From contig JADFDO010000002.1 of assembly GCA_018262855.1 (NCBI GenBank), positions 1 to 64,000 on the forward strand: a DNA stretch of 64,000 nt, written 5' to 3'. The notes beneath the pieces are model-generated. The model searched no databases. It saw only the letters and a list, made by a program, of their open reading frames with translations, and had not been told where the DNA came from. This DNA is from Methanolinea sp. GTDB taxonomy: Archaea; Halobacteriota; Methanomicrobia; Methanomicrobiales; Methanospirillaceae. Positions 16,257 to 25,341 of the stretch are shown here, piece by piece (within the stretch, counting starts at the first letter, position 1; every line of letters begins with the position of its first letter). A program made the position numbers and the translations under genes.

Positions 16257-17495
16257 TCAGGCGAACATTGCCCCATATCCGCTCTTGTAAAGGTGCCTCT
16301 CGAAATCAAGCCCTATCTTCTCGATGGCGTCGCAAAAGTCTTCTTTAGAGACAGCATCCCTGTCCCGGCGGATCGCAAACATCCCGGCCTCCATGCAGAT
16401 TGCTTTTAAATCTGCCCCGTTCTTCCCATCAGTCATCGAGGCAATCTCGGAGAGCTCAACCCCGGGATCGAGCCTCATCTTCCTTGTGTGGACATCGAGA
16501 ATCGCTATTCTCCCTGTGATGTCCGGCAGGGGAATCTCGATGATGCGGTCGAACCTCCCTGGCCGGAGGAGTGCACGGTCGAGGATATCAATCCGGTTGG
16601 TGGCACCGATGATCTTCACATCGCCCCTCCGCTCGAATCCGTCCATCCCCGCCAGGAGCTGCATGAGCGTCCGCTGGACTTCCCGATCGCCTGATGTGGT
16701 AGCTTCTGTTCGTGATGCACCCACCGCATCGATCTCGTCGATGAAGATGATGGTCGGGGCTTTTTTCCGGGCAAGATCGAAGAGCTCGCGGACAAGCCGG
16801 GCACCTTCACCGATGTACTTCTGGACAAGCTCGGAACCGACAACCCGGAGGAAGTGGGCGTTGGTCTCGTGGGCTACCGCACGGGCAAGGAGCGTCTTTC
16901 CGGTTCCGGGTGGCCCGTGCAGGAGGACGCCCTTCGGGGGCTCTATTCCTATGCGGTCAAAGAGTTCCGGCTTTTTCAACGGGAGCTCCACGGCCTCCCT
17001 GATCTCGTTGATCTGGGGGTCAAGGCCTCCGATATCGCTGTAGGTCTCATCCGGGCTCTCAACCACTTCCATCCCGTAGACCTGCGCATCATAACTTTCG
17101 GGAAGGACATCGATGACCGCAAGGGACTGCTGGTTCAGTGTGCAGCGGACACCAGGTTTCAATTTTTCCGGGTCGATGCACATCGAGCTTCGCACCATGA
17201 ACCTGGGTCCGGCACTGCTTCGCACCACGACCCTGCCATTGTCAAGGATGTCGGTCACGGTGCCTATGACAAGGGGGGGGCTCCTGAGCTGCTCGATCTC
17301 GCTTTTCAGTTTCCTGACCTCGCGTTCGTACCGTATCTTCTGGGTCTCGATATAGCGCTTGTCAGATTCGATCTGGCGGATCTGCTCGCGCAATTCCAGG
17401 TTGCGGGTCTCCATGTTGGTGACCCGGTCCAGGAGACAGCGGTAGAGCTCCTCGGGGTTCTGTGGTTCCTGGGGTTGGCGGGCGCTTTCCACCAT
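16257..17495 (-). CDS. Proteasome-activating nucleotidase, copy 2
   Basis: The layout is that of PAN: an N-terminal coiled coil (about 15-70), an OB domain (75-145) and an AAA domain with Walker A GPPGTGKT (194-201), Walker B IIFIDEID and RPGRFDR. The C-terminus is GAMFA, so the HbYX tyrosine of copy 1 is replaced by phenylalanine. The coiled coil and OB domain differ clearly from copy 1 while the AAA core is close. It could form separate or mixed hexamers with different substrate preference. The gene stands alone on the minus strand. Confidence 0.93.
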   Translation of the reverse strand: MVESARQPQEPQNPEELYRCLLDRVTNMETRNLELREQIRQIESDKRYIETQKIRYEREVRKLKSEIEQLRSPPLVIGTVTDILDNGRVVVRSSAGPRFMVRSSMCIDPEKLKPGVRCTLNQQSLAVIDVLPESYDAQVYGMEVVESPDETYSDIGGLDPQINEIREAVELPLKKPELFDRIGIEPPKGVLLHGPPGTGKTLLARAVAHETNAHFLRVVGSELVQKYIGEGARLVRELFDLARKKAPTIIFIDEIDAVGASRTEATTSGDREVQRTLMQLLAGMDGFERRGDVKIIGATNRIDILDRALLRPGRFDRIIEIPLPDITGRIAILDVHTRKMRLDPGVELSEIASMTDGKNGADLKAICMEAGMFAIRRDRDAVSKEDFCDAIEKIGLDFERHLYKSGYGAMFA

Positions 17496-17734
17496 TTTAT
17501 GTGCCTCAAATAGGTATATAGGGGAAAATGCCTATAAAGATGTTTGCGATGAGTATCCGGTGTTTTTTTGTACGATCCGGGTAAAATACAGATATCAGGA
17601 ATCCATGGGTTGGAGAACTCCAAAAAAGATATGAAATCAGGCGACCCACAAGGTATCGAACCCACGAGATATGGCTAGATAAGTGCATTGATGCTCTTGA
17701 AAAAAGACGCGTGAAATGGGGAGATTCAGGAATT

Positions 17735-18244
17735 ATGCCGAAAGATACTTCACCAAAATGCGAAATGTGCGGCGGAACGATCCAGGGCCCTCCAAAAACT
17801 GTGCGGGTGGAGGGGGCGGAACTCACCGTCTGTGCACAGTGTGCACGGTATGGAACTGAGGTGCAGCGACCGTCTAGGCCGGAACCACGTACAGGCTCGC
17901 CCACCCGCATTGCACCTGCGGCCCCTGTACGGAGATCCAGGGATGTCTTTGACCTTATCGAAGGGGAAATTGTCGATGACTACGGTGAGCGTATCCGCAC
18001 AGCACGCATGGAGAAGGGACTGAGCCAGAAGGAACTCGCGCTGCAACTGAAGGAGAAGGAACTCCTGATCAAGAAGATTGAGAAAGGGGACCTCATTCCT
18101 GAGGATGACGTAAGGAGAAAACTGGAGAAGGCTCTCGGAATCCGACTTATTGACACACCTGAAGAGGATGAGGGTGCACGACGCGGCGGGAAGGTCGTGC
18201 CCACGTTAGGCGATGTCATCTCCCTCAAGAAAGTCCATAAGTGA
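17735..18244 (+). CDS. Archaeal MBF1-like regulator: zinc ribbon plus HTH
   Basis: The N-terminus has a zinc ribbon, CEMCGGTI...CAQCARYG (cysteines at about 9, 12, 33, 36). After a linker comes an XRE-type helix-turn-helix (about 85-140, YGERIRTARMEKGLSQKELALQLKEKELLIKKIEKGDLIPEDDVRRKLEKAL). This is the archaeal multiprotein-bridging-factor-1 family, linked in eukaryotes to transcription coactivation and in archaea possibly to translation. The ATG at 17735 (MPKDTSPKCEMC) is preferred over one 24 bases upstream. It lies just upstream of the aromatic operon but has its own stop 266 bases before it. Confidence 0.88.
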   Translation: MPKDTSPKCEMCGGTIQGPPKTVRVEGAELTVCAQCARYGTEVQRPSRPEPRTGSPTRIAPAAPVRRSRDVFDLIEGEIVDDYGERIRTARMEKGLSQKELALQLKEKELLIKKIEKGDLIPEDDVRRKLEKALGIRLIDTPEEDEGARRGGKVVPTLGDVISLKKVHK

Positions 18245-18267
18245 GGATCCGGTCTAATTTTTCACCA

Positions 18268-18280
18268 CATTTATATACAT
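18268..18280 (+). promoter_or_regulatory. TATA box of the aromatic amino acid operon
   Basis: ACATTTATATACA is the strongest TBP-site match between the MBF1-like gene and the aromatic operon. Transcription should begin about 25 bases downstream, near 18298-18303, leaving a leader of about 210 nt before the first large gene at 18510. The predicted start almost coincides with the ATG of a 15-codon open frame. Confidence 0.6.
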
Positions 18281-18302
18281 CTTCGTTCCATGTTGTTCTT
18301 CA

Positions 18303-18350
18303 ATGCAAGGTGAGTGTTTTTTCGCCGGTGAGGGTTTTTATCCCCGCTAG
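18303..18350 (+). CDS. Possible Phe/Tyr-rich leader peptide ahead of the aromatic operon
   Basis: A 15-codon frame, MQGECFFAGEGFYPR followed by TAG, starts within a few bases of the predicted transcription start. It could therefore be translated from a leaderless or nearly leaderless mRNA. Three Phe and one Tyr in 15 residues match the end products of the operon. Downstream (18351-18509) are short inverted repeats, for example CCTG-AAAC-CAGG at 18393-18404 and AGC..GCT before TTTT near 18418. The frame is short, so coincidence is possible. Confidence 0.3.
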   Translation: MQGECFFAGEGFYPR

Positions 18351-18509
18351 CCCTGCGTCTCCACCGTGCATCAGATCGACTGTTCTTTGGAGCCTGAAAC
18401 CAGGAGCTGCGGCTGTTTTCCGTTATCCCAGCTATTTTGGTTATTTTAGGTATTATCACTGAATCCATCAGTCATTTCTCAAAATGTGCTGCATGGATGG
18501 GAGTTTTAC

Positions 18510-19301
18510 ATGAGAGGAAAAGAAATCCGCCTGGAACGTATCATGGACCGGAACACCGGGAAGACGATCATAGTCCCGATGGACCACGGGGTGACCAATG
18601 GCCCGATCGCGGGACTTATAGATCTCGGGAGGGCTGTTGATCTCGTAGCCACAGGAGGTGCGAATGCCGTGCTCGGCCACGTAGGCCTTTCGCTCTACGG
18701 TCACCGGAAGAGCGGGAGGGACGTGGGGCTCATTCTGCACCTCTCCGCAAGTACCTCGATAGGCCCTGACCCGAACGAGAAAGTGCTGGTCAATTCGGTC
18801 ACGAATGCACTGAAGATGGGGGCCGATGCGGTCTCCATTCATGTGAACATCGGGGCTGATTCGGAAGCCCGGATGCTCTCGGACCTCGGGAGGGTTGCCG
18901 TCGAGTGTATGGACTGGGGCATGCCCCTCCTTGCGATGATGTACCCAAGGGGAAGGAAGATCAAGGATGAACACGATGTCGACCACGTGAGTCTCGCCGC
19001 CCGGGTTGCAGCAGAGCTAGGGGCAGACCTTGTCAAGACGGTGTACACGGGGGATCCTGACAGCTTCCGCACGGTCACGCGGGGATGCCCGGTGCCTGTC
19101 GTGGTGGCAGGGGGATCCAAGACGAGCGACCTCGCGACCCTTGAGATGATCGAGGGGGCAATGGAGGGAGGTGCCGCCGGGATCTCGATCGGAAGGAATG
19201 CGTTCCAGCATGCAGAACCTGACAGGTTCATCAGGGCTGCAGCGGAGATCGTGCACCGGGGCAGATCGGCCGGAGAGGCATTTGAGATACTGAAGGAGTG
19301 A
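18510..19301 (+). CDS. ADH synthase / class I aldolase paralog 1 (aromatic precursor pathway)
   Basis: The protein belongs to the archaeal DhnA-type aldolase group that includes 2-amino-3,7-dideoxy-D-threo-hept-6-ulosonate (ADH) synthase (MJ0400) and the related aldolase MJ1585. These make the DKFP and ADH precursors that replace DAHP. Key residues are VPMDHG, AMMYPRG (Tyr) and the Schiff-base Lys in [10 protein letters not shown]; the phosphate site is VVVAGGSKT...[15 protein letters not shown] Shine-Dalgarno-like sequence supports the ATG at 18510 over one at 18486. It is first in an operon of eight genes. Confidence 0.88.
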   Translation: MRGKEIRLERIMDRNTGKTIIVPMDHGVTNGPIAGLIDLGRAVDLVATGGANAVLGHVGLSLYGHRKSGRDVGLILHLSASTSIGPDPNEKVLVNSVTNALKMGADAVSIHVNIGADSEARMLSDLGRVAVECMDWGMPLLAMMYPRGRKIKDEHDVDHVSLAARVAAELGADLVKTVYTGDPDSFRTVTRGCPVPVVVAGGSKTSDLATLEMIEGAMEGGAAGISIGRNAFQHAEPDRFIRAAAEIVHRGRSAGEAFEILKE

Positions 19302-19306
19302 AGACA

Positions 19307-20092
19307 ATGATTGGAAAAGAGATTCGGATTGAACGTATCATGGACCGGAACACCGGTCGTTCGGTGATCGTCCCCATGGACCACGGGTTTACCCTGGGGC
19401 AGATCGATGGATTGCTTGACATGACCAGAACCATCTCCGAGGTGAGCGATGGCGGTGCAAACGCTATTGTGCTCCACAAGGGGATCGTGAAACGCGGGCA
19501 TCGCAGGAGAGGGAGGGATATTGGCCTCATCATCCACCTTTCGGGAAGTACTTCCCTCAATCCCGATCCGAACGACAAGGTTCTCGTCTGCACCGTCGAG
19601 GAGGCGGTCGCCCTCGGCGCCGATGCAGTCTCTATCCATATCAACCTTGGAGCCCCGAACGAGTCTAAAATGCTCGAGTCAGCCGGAAAAGTAGTGAAGG
19701 ACTGCAACCGTTGGGCCATTCCCCTCCTCGTGATGATCTACCCCAGGGGAAAGGGGATAGACCCCAATTCCCCCGCTTCGGTCGGGCATTGTGTCAGGGT
19801 CGCAGAGGAACTTGGTGCAGACCTTATCAAGACCAATTATACCGGCGATCCCGTGTCCTTCAAAAAGATCGTAACCTCATGTTCCGTGCCGGTCTTCATT
19901 GCAGGAGGCGAGAAGGCGGGTGACCTTGAGACGCTCAAGATAATCCGTGACTCGGTCCAGGCAGGAGGTGCCGGGGTCTGCGTCGGCAGGAATGCCTTCC
20001 AGAGAGAGAATACCCGGGCATTCGTCGAAGCACTCTGCAAAGTGGTCCAGAACGAGACCGATCCCGAGCAGGCGCTCAGGGAGATGGGATGA
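19307..20092 (+). CDS. ADH synthase / class I aldolase paralog 2
   Basis: It is clearly homologous to the preceding gene and keeps the same active-site set: VPMDHG, VMIYPRG, Schiff-base Lys in DLIKTNYTGD, and VFIAGGEKAG...CVGRNAFQ. One of the tandem pair may make 6-deoxy-5-ketofructose 1-phosphate and the other ADH, but each resembles MJ0400 in different segments, so I cannot assign them. AAGGAG lies 8 bases before the ATG at 19307. The 3' end overlaps the next gene by 4 bases. Confidence 0.88.
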   Translation: MIGKEIRIERIMDRNTGRSVIVPMDHGFTLGQIDGLLDMTRTISEVSDGGANAIVLHKGIVKRGHRRRGRDIGLIIHLSGSTSLNPDPNDKVLVCTVEEAVALGADAVSIHINLGAPNESKMLESAGKVVKDCNRWAIPLLVMIYPRGKGIDPNSPASVGHCVRVAEELGADLIKTNYTGDPVSFKKIVTSCSVPVFIAGGEKAGDLETLKIIRDSVQAGGAGVCVGRNAFQRENTRAFVEALCKVVQNETDPEQALREMG

Positions 20093-21075
20093 AGGAATTC
20101 TGGGTGGATGTGCGTCCCTGGAAGAAGGGGATCGCAACGGCAGCGCTCGAGAGCGGTGCGGATACCATCTTCGCCGAGGATGCACAAAAGGTGAAAGCCC
20201 TGGGCCGTGTCCGGGTGATAGCTCCTGACGGGGATCTCATCCCGGATAAGGATGTGTGGGAGGTTCATATCACCGACAAGAAGAGCGAAGAAAAAGCGGC
20301 ACTTCTGGCAAAAAGTGGTTACGTGATTGTCAGCGCAGAGGACTGGAGCGTGATCCCCCTTGAGAACCTTGTCGCGCAGGCAGACAGGATCATCGCCTGT
20401 GTCCATACAAGCGAAGAGGCGGAACTGGCGCTCAATATCCTGGAAAAAGGGGTTGCAGGCATCCTGCTCCAGACGGATGATCCAGGTGTGGTGAAGAAGA
20501 CAGGAGCCATGATCCACCGCGGGCAGGAGCGGTGTGCCCTTGTCCCGTTCACCATCACAGCAATCCGGCCTGCGGGAATGGGTGACCGGGTATGCGTGGA
20601 CACATGCTCCATACTGAAGGAAGGCGAGGGTATGCTTATCGGGAACACCTCGTCAGCGTTTCTCCTGGTTCATGCCGAGACGCTCGAGAATCCCTACGTT
20701 GCTCCAAGGCCTTTCCGGGTGAATGCGGGAGCGGTGCATGCCTATATCCTGGCTCCCGGAGGAAAGACCTCCTACCTGTCGGATCTCTCGGCGGGCGACC
20801 GCGTCATGGTAGCCGGAACAGGCGGCGAAACCCGTGAGGTTACGGTCGGGAGGGTAAAGATCGAGCAGCGGCCTCTTCTCATTGTTGACGCAGAGGCGGA
20901 GGGAGCACATTACAGCCTTGTCCTCCAGAATGCCGAAACGATACGCCTGGTGGGCGAGGACGGCCGTGCCCGTTCTGTGGTCGAACTGTCTCCTGGTGAC
21001 CGCGTGCTCGGCTGCACCATGGAAGCCGGCCGGCACTTCGGCATGGCGGTCCGTGAGAAGATCCTGGAGAAGTGA
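20089..21075 (+). CDS. aroB': 3-Dehydroquinate synthase II
   Basis: This NAD-dependent archaeal enzyme (MJ1249 type) oxidatively deaminates and cyclises ADH to 3-dehydroquinate, replacing bacterial AroB. The start MKEFWVDVRPWKKGIATAALESGADTIF and the middle GVAGILLQTDDPGV, RPAGMGDRVCVDTCSIL.EGEGMLIGNTSSAFLLVHAETL.NPYVAPRPFRVNAGAVHAYI are diagnostic. Length 328 is typical. Its ATGA start overlaps the stop of the upstream gene, so the two are translationally coupled. Confidence 0.96.
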   Translation: MKEFWVDVRPWKKGIATAALESGADTIFAEDAQKVKALGRVRVIAPDGDLIPDKDVWEVHITDKKSEEKAALLAKSGYVIVSAEDWSVIPLENLVAQADRIIACVHTSEEAELALNILEKGVAGILLQTDDPGVVKKTGAMIHRGQERCALVPFTITAIRPAGMGDRVCVDTCSILKEGEGMLIGNTSSAFLLVHAETLENPYVAPRPFRVNAGAVHAYILAPGGKTSYLSDLSAGDRVMVAGTGGETREVTVGRVKIEQRPLLIVDAEAEGAHYSLVLQNAETIRLVGEDGRARSVVELSPGDRVLGCTMEAGRHFGMAVREKILEK

Positions 21076-21081
21076 TCGCGC

Positions 21082-21906
21082 GTGCTGATAGGGATAGTTG
21101 GCGGAACGGGGAAGATGGGGGCATTCTTCCAGAGGGTATTTGAAGAGGCAGGGTGGGATGTGATGGTTTCAGGGAGGACAACTCCCGTGACCGCCCGGGA
21201 TCTTGCATTAGTATCTGATGTACTCATGGTCTCTGTTCCTATCAGGGAGACGATCCAAGTGGTGCAGGACCTTGCGCCTCACCTTTCAGAGGACCAGGTC
21301 TTCTGCGACCTTACCTCGATCAAGACAGGCCCGGTGCAGGCGATGCTTGCCTCAAAGGCCCAGGTGGTTGGGTTCCACCCAATGTTTGGCCCCACAGCGA
21401 GCGGGCTCTGCGGCCAGGCGATCATCGCGACCCCTGCCCGCTGTGAAAAGCAAGCCCTGGAACAAATCCTTGAGGTATTCCGGTCCCAGGGAGCCAGGGT
21501 GACCATCTCAACCCCTGAAGAGCACGACCGGATCATGGCGGTAGTCCAGGGCCTCACACATTTTGTCACTCTCAGCATGGCCGAGACCATGCGCCGGGTG
21601 GGCGTGAGACCGGAGGACACCTTTTCATTCATGAGCCCTGTCTACCAGATGGAGATGAGTCTTATAGGCCGCCTCCTGTCCCAGGACCCCTCCCTCTACG
21701 CAGATATTCTTGAGCTGAATCCCCATGTCTCCCCCGTGCTGGCAGCCTGCGAGGCTTCCCTCTCATCGATCCGGGAAATCATCGATGCGAAGGATACCGG
21801 GGCTTTCGAGCGGGTGTTCAGGGAGAATTCCCTGCATTTCGGCGAGTACTGCCAGGCCGCGGCAGACGAGTCTGACATGCTCATCACAGCGATGGTGAAA
21901 CGATGA
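21082..21906 (+). CDS. tyrA: Prephenate dehydrogenase
   Basis: It converts prephenate to 4-hydroxyphenylpyruvate for tyrosine. The N-terminal Rossmann fold starts IGIVGGTGKMGAFF with a short start codon GTG at 21082. Prephenate-binding features follow: VGFHPMFGPTA, EHDRIMAVVQGLTHF and the helical dimerisation domain (YADILELNPHV). There is no chorismate mutase or ACT domain, so it is a single-function form of 274 residues. A start/stop overlap with pheA follows. Confidence 0.92.
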   Translation: MLIGIVGGTGKMGAFFQRVFEEAGWDVMVSGRTTPVTARDLALVSDVLMVSVPIRETIQVVQDLAPHLSEDQVFCDLTSIKTGPVQAMLASKAQVVGFHPMFGPTASGLCGQAIIATPARCEKQALEQILEVFRSQGARVTISTPEEHDRIMAVVQGLTHFVTLSMAETMRRVGVRPEDTFSFMSPVYQMEMSLIGRLLSQDPSLYADILELNPHVSPVLAACEASLSSIREIIDAKDTGAFERVFRENSLHFGEYCQAAADESDMLITAMVKR

Positions 21907-22700
21907 AGATCTTTGCCCTCGGACCGGAGGGGACGTTCTCGCATGAGCTGGGATACCAGATCTATGGCGATTCGATCATCCTGGTCCCCACGATCCGGAG
22001 GATATTCGAGGAAGTCGAGAAAGGCCATGGCGACGGGATTGTCCCGCTTGAGAACAGCGAGGCTGGGGGTGTCGGCCCGTCCCTCGACGGCCTGCTCCAG
22101 TACAGGGTCTGGATTACCGGCGAAGTCTACATGCCCGTCCACCATTACCTCGTCTCTTTGAGGCCACTTGAGGAAGCTGATGTTCTCTACGTCCATCCCC
22201 AGACGCACGAGCAGTGCAGCGAGGTGGTGGATGCCATGGAAATACCCGTGGTTCATACCTCGAGCAATGCCCAGAGTGCAAAGGAGATGCAGGAATCGGG
22301 GCGGGGGGCAGCCATTGTCTCATTGATGACCGCGAGGATGCATAACCTTTCTATAAGGCGTGAACGGGTTGAGAACAACTCACTGAACGTCACCCGGTTC
22401 GTGACTATCTCCTCACATCAATACCGGGGAGGAGATGCCAGGAAGGGGAGTATCATCATCGATCCCCGGGAGGACAGGGCTGGCCTCCTCTACGACATCC
22501 TTGGAATCTTTGCGAGAAAAGGGATCAATCTCACCAGGATCGAATCCCGCCCGTCCAAGAGGGGCATGGGAAGGTACGTGTTCTTCCTTGATTTCATCCA
22601 TTCCAGCAAGGCGGAGGAAGCGGTCTCCGAGCTCCAGGGAATGACTGTCATCAAGGATCTTGGCAGATATCGCGAACTGGAGGTGCCTGAATGGAAGTGA
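21903..22700 (+). CDS. pheA: Prephenate dehydratase with ACT domain
   Basis: It makes phenylpyruvate for phenylalanine. The catalytic domain (1-~175) begins KIFALGPEGTFSHELGYQ and contains GIVPLENSEAGGVGPSLDGL and SLNVTRFVTIS, the conserved NVTRF-like segment. An ACT domain (about 185-260, GLLYDILGIFARKGINLTRIESRPSKRGMGRYVFFLDF) carries the ESRP motif that binds phenylalanine for feedback inhibition. Start ATG overlaps the tyrA stop by 4 bases; the end overlaps aroA by 10. Confidence 0.95.
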   Translation: MKIFALGPEGTFSHELGYQIYGDSIILVPTIRRIFEEVEKGHGDGIVPLENSEAGGVGPSLDGLLQYRVWITGEVYMPVHHYLVSLRPLEEADVLYVHPQTHEQCSEVVDAMEIPVVHTSSNAQSAKEMQESGRGAAIVSLMTARMHNLSIRRERVENNSLNVTRFVTISSHQYRGGDARKGSIIIDPREDRAGLLYDILGIFARKGINLTRIESRPSKRGMGRYVFFLDFIHSSKAEEAVSELQGMTVIKDLGRYRELEVPEWK

Positions 22701-23959
22701 CCCTCCGGAAAAAAGGGCCTCTCGACCTCAGTTTCCAGGCGCCGCCCTCAAAGAGTTACACCCACCGTGCTCTTATTGCCGCCGGACTGGCCCGGGGGGA
22801 TTCGACACTTCTTGCTCCGCTTATCTCAGATGATACTGAGGTGACCAGGGGATCACTCCGTGCGATGGGGGTTGACATCACTCATCAGAATGGAAGCGAT
22901 CTGGTGAAAGGGACCGGCGGCTGTCTCAACTGCCCCGCGGGACTCACCCTCGATATGCGGAACTCGGGGACGAGCATGCGGTTGTTCGCATCGCTGGCCC
23001 TCCTCTGCGGAAGACCTGTGACCCTCACCGGCTCACCCAGGATGAACGAGCGACCCATTGGACCGCTGGCGCAGGCACTTCGCATGCTGGGTGGAGAGGT
23101 TTCATACCTTGGGAAGGAGGGTTACCCCCCTGTGACGATCTCGGGTAGCCTTCTTGGGGGAGATGCCATGGTTGATGCAGGCATAAGCAGCCAGTTCGTC
23201 TCCTCCCTTCTCATGGCAGCACCCTGTGCGAAGAAGGATGTAAGCCTCTTCCTCGGACCGGGGATTGCTTCACCCTCCTACCTGGATATCACCCTCGATG
23301 TCATGCGCTCGTTCGGGGCGATGGTTGATAGGGATGGATACCATCGATACCATGTTCCTGCGGGAAGGGGATACCAGGGAAGGACCTATTCGATCGAGGG
23401 TGATTATTCTTCCGCATCCTATTTTTTCGCACTCGCGGCAATGTGCGGAGGCAGGGTTGAGGTGTCTCACTTAAATCCCCAATCCTGCCAGGGTGATCGC
23501 AGGTTTCTGGCGGCACTTGCTTCGATGGGTTGCAAAGTGAAAGGGAAAGGGGATACAGTTGAAGTATCCTCTGATTGCGATCTTCAGGGTATCGATATCG
23601 ATATGTCGTCTTCGCCAGACACGGTCCAGACACTCAGCATGGTTGCTGCAACCGCTAAAAGCCCGTCAAGGATCACCGGGATAAGGCATCTGAAGTTCAA
23701 GGAGAGCGACCGCCTCATGGGGACAGCCCGACTCCTGAACGCGTTGGGGGGGGATGCACGTGTTGAAGGAGACAGCCTGCTGATACATCCGTCAACGCTT
23801 CATGGCGGCACAATTGATCCGGGAGATGATCACCGGACTGCGATGAGTTTTGCGGTCCTTGGCTTTGCAACAGGAAATGTAAAGATTCTCCATGCGGAAT
23901 GTGTCAATAAATCGTTCCCGGGGTTCTGGGAGCGGCTCGCGGCGAAGGGACTTCTATGA
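22691..23959 (+). CDS. aroA: EPSP synthase (3-phosphoshikimate 1-carboxyvinyltransferase)
   Basis: It condenses PEP with shikimate 3-phosphate. Family motifs are present: PPSKSYTHRALIAAGLARG (substrate-binding Lys/Ser), LDMRNSGTSMRLFASLALL (the NSGT..R motif), SSQFVSSLLMAAP, EGDYSSASYFFALA and LKFKESDRLMGTARLLNALGG near the C-terminus. Length 422 is normal. It overlaps genes on both sides, indicating one polycistronic message. Confidence 0.96.
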   Translation: MEVTLRKKGPLDLSFQAPPSKSYTHRALIAAGLARGDSTLLAPLISDDTEVTRGSLRAMGVDITHQNGSDLVKGTGGCLNCPAGLTLDMRNSGTSMRLFASLALLCGRPVTLTGSPRMNERPIGPLAQALRMLGGEVSYLGKEGYPPVTISGSLLGGDAMVDAGISSQFVSSLLMAAPCAKKDVSLFLGPGIASPSYLDITLDVMRSFGAMVDRDGYHRYHVPAGRGYQGRTYSIEGDYSSASYFFALAAMCGGRVEVSHLNPQSCQGDRRFLAALASMGCKVKGKGDTVEVSSDCDLQGIDIDMSSSPDTVQTLSMVAATAKSPSRITGIRHLKFKESDRLMGTARLLNALGGDARVEGDSLLIHPSTLHGGTIDPGDDHRTAMSFAVLGFATGNVKILHAECVNKSFPGFWERLAAKGLL

Positions 23960-25341
23960 ACGTGGTATTGATTGGATTCCGGGGGACCGGAAAGACCGAG
24001 TCGGGCAGGCTTCTGGCCCGCCTGCTTGACGTACCATTCTATGATTCTGATGCATTGGTCGAGGAGGAGGCTGGATCTGCGGTACATGAAATCTTCGAAC
24101 GTGAAGGGGAAGAGGGCTTCCGGGCAAGGGAGAAGCGGGTGATTGCCGGCCTTCCACCTGGACCCGGTGTCTTTGCCACAGGCGGCGGTGTCATCCTTGA
24201 TCCCGAGAATGTTGAACGCCTGCGAAGAGGAAGGACGGTGATCCTTCTCAGTGCAGATGAGGTTACCATTGAAAAGCGCATCCAGCACAGCACCCGGCCT
24301 GCACTGACCAGGATGGGACTCCGTGCGGAGATCCATGCTCTCCTCGAAGCAAGGAAGGACGCCTATCTCGCAGCAGCGGATTTCTGCGTGGATACCAGTG
24401 CCCGGAGCGCAAACGAGGTTGCCATGATCATCAAGCGCATCCTCGTTGAAGGAGTCACACGGGAGGAGGGAAGAAAGGACGCACTAAGGTTTGTCGAGAG
24501 TTCGGGGATCCCTGCCGCTGAAGTCGAGCAGCTCGCGGCGATGATCAGATCAATCCCGGAAAACCCTGCCATGAGGTTCTATGGTATCGCGGGATTTCCG
24601 AGCCTGCATAGCAGGAGCCCCCCCCTCTTCCAGCGTCTCTTCTCCTATTTTGAGATCAATGCATTTTACACGAGGTTCCACGATCCCTCATTCTCGAGAA
24701 TTTTTTCGATTGTGCAGGACATGGGGGTTCGCGGCCTCTCAGTTACTATCCCCTTCAAACAGGAGGTTCTCCAGTATCTGGATCACATGGATGAGCACAG
24801 CAAGGCGATCGGAGCCTGCAACACCGCTCTCTTGTGCGGGGATGAGAGCTACGGGTATAACACTGACTGGGTGGGAATCAGAGATCCGCTTGCTTCTCTC
24901 TCTGGAAGCACCGCGGTCATTCTTGGCGCTGGGGGAGCTGCAGCCTCTGCGGCTTATGCATTGCGATCGCTTGACATGGAGATTACAATCCTGAACCGGA
25001 CGGTCGAGCGTGCTGTTGCACTCGCAGCCCGTTTCGGTTGTCATCACGGGTCATTCAGGGATTTTGATGGTATCAAGCCAGCCGTCGTAGTGAATGCAAC
25101 GCCTGTCGGCATGGAACCTGACACTGCAAGTCCTCTTGCGAAGTCCCAGCTCAGCCCATCGATGACAGTCTTCGATCTCGTCTATACCCCTCCTGAGACC
25201 CCACTCTTACGGGCAGCCCGCAGCGCCCGCTGCACGGTGATTCCAGGGAAGGAGATGTTCATCCGCCAGGCAAAGGCGCAGTTCCGGCAGTTCACCGGTA
25301 TCGATGCGCCACTGGAGATGATCCGGGAGATCGTCGGATGA
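23956..25341 (+). CDS. Fused shikimate kinase (bacterial AroK type) and shikimate dehydrogenase
   Basis: Residues 1-~165 are a P-loop shikimate kinase: Walker A GFRGTGKT (7-14), [22 protein letters not shown] and [13 protein letters not shown]. Residues ~185-461 are shikimate dehydrogenase: [11 protein letters not shown], the catalytic Lys in [23 protein letters not shown], the NADP site [15 protein letters not shown] with NRT, and VNATPVGM. Both active sites look intact. Most archaea phosphorylate shikimate with an unrelated GHMP kinase, so a P-loop AroK here is notable, as is its fusion to the enzyme of the preceding step. ATGA overlaps link it to aroA and aroC. Confidence 0.94.
   Translation: MNVVLIGFRGTGKTESGRLLARLLDVPFYDSDALVEEEAGSAVHEIFEREGEEGFRAREKRVIAGLPPGPGVFATGGGVILDPENVERLRRGRTVILLSADEVTIEKRIQHSTRPALTRMGLRAEIHALLEARKDAYLAAADFCVDTSARSANEVAMIIKRILVEGVTREEGRKDALRFVESSGIPAAEVEQLAAMIRSIPENPAMRFYGIAGFPSLHSRSPPLFQRLFSYFEINAFYTRFHDPSFSRIFSIVQDMGVRGLSVTIPFKQEVLQYLDHMDEHSKAIGACNTALLCGDESYGYNTDWVGIRDPLASLSGSTAVILGAGGAAASAAYALRSLDMEITILNRTVERAVALAARFGCHHGSFRDFDGIKPAVVVNATPVGMEPDTASPLAKSQLSPSMTVFDLVYTPPETPLLRAARSARCTVIPGKEMFIRQAKAQFRQFTGIDAPLEMIREIVG

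Noticed and set aside
17636-17710. tRNA-like fragment (GGTATCGAACCC) upstream of the MBF1-like gene
   Set aside because: Only a T-loop-like string is present; no acceptor, D or anticodon stem can be folded around it.
18839-19639. 266-codon minus-strand frame across the two aldolase paralogs
   Set aside because: Antisense shadow of two conserved genes; no family features and it spans the gene junction.
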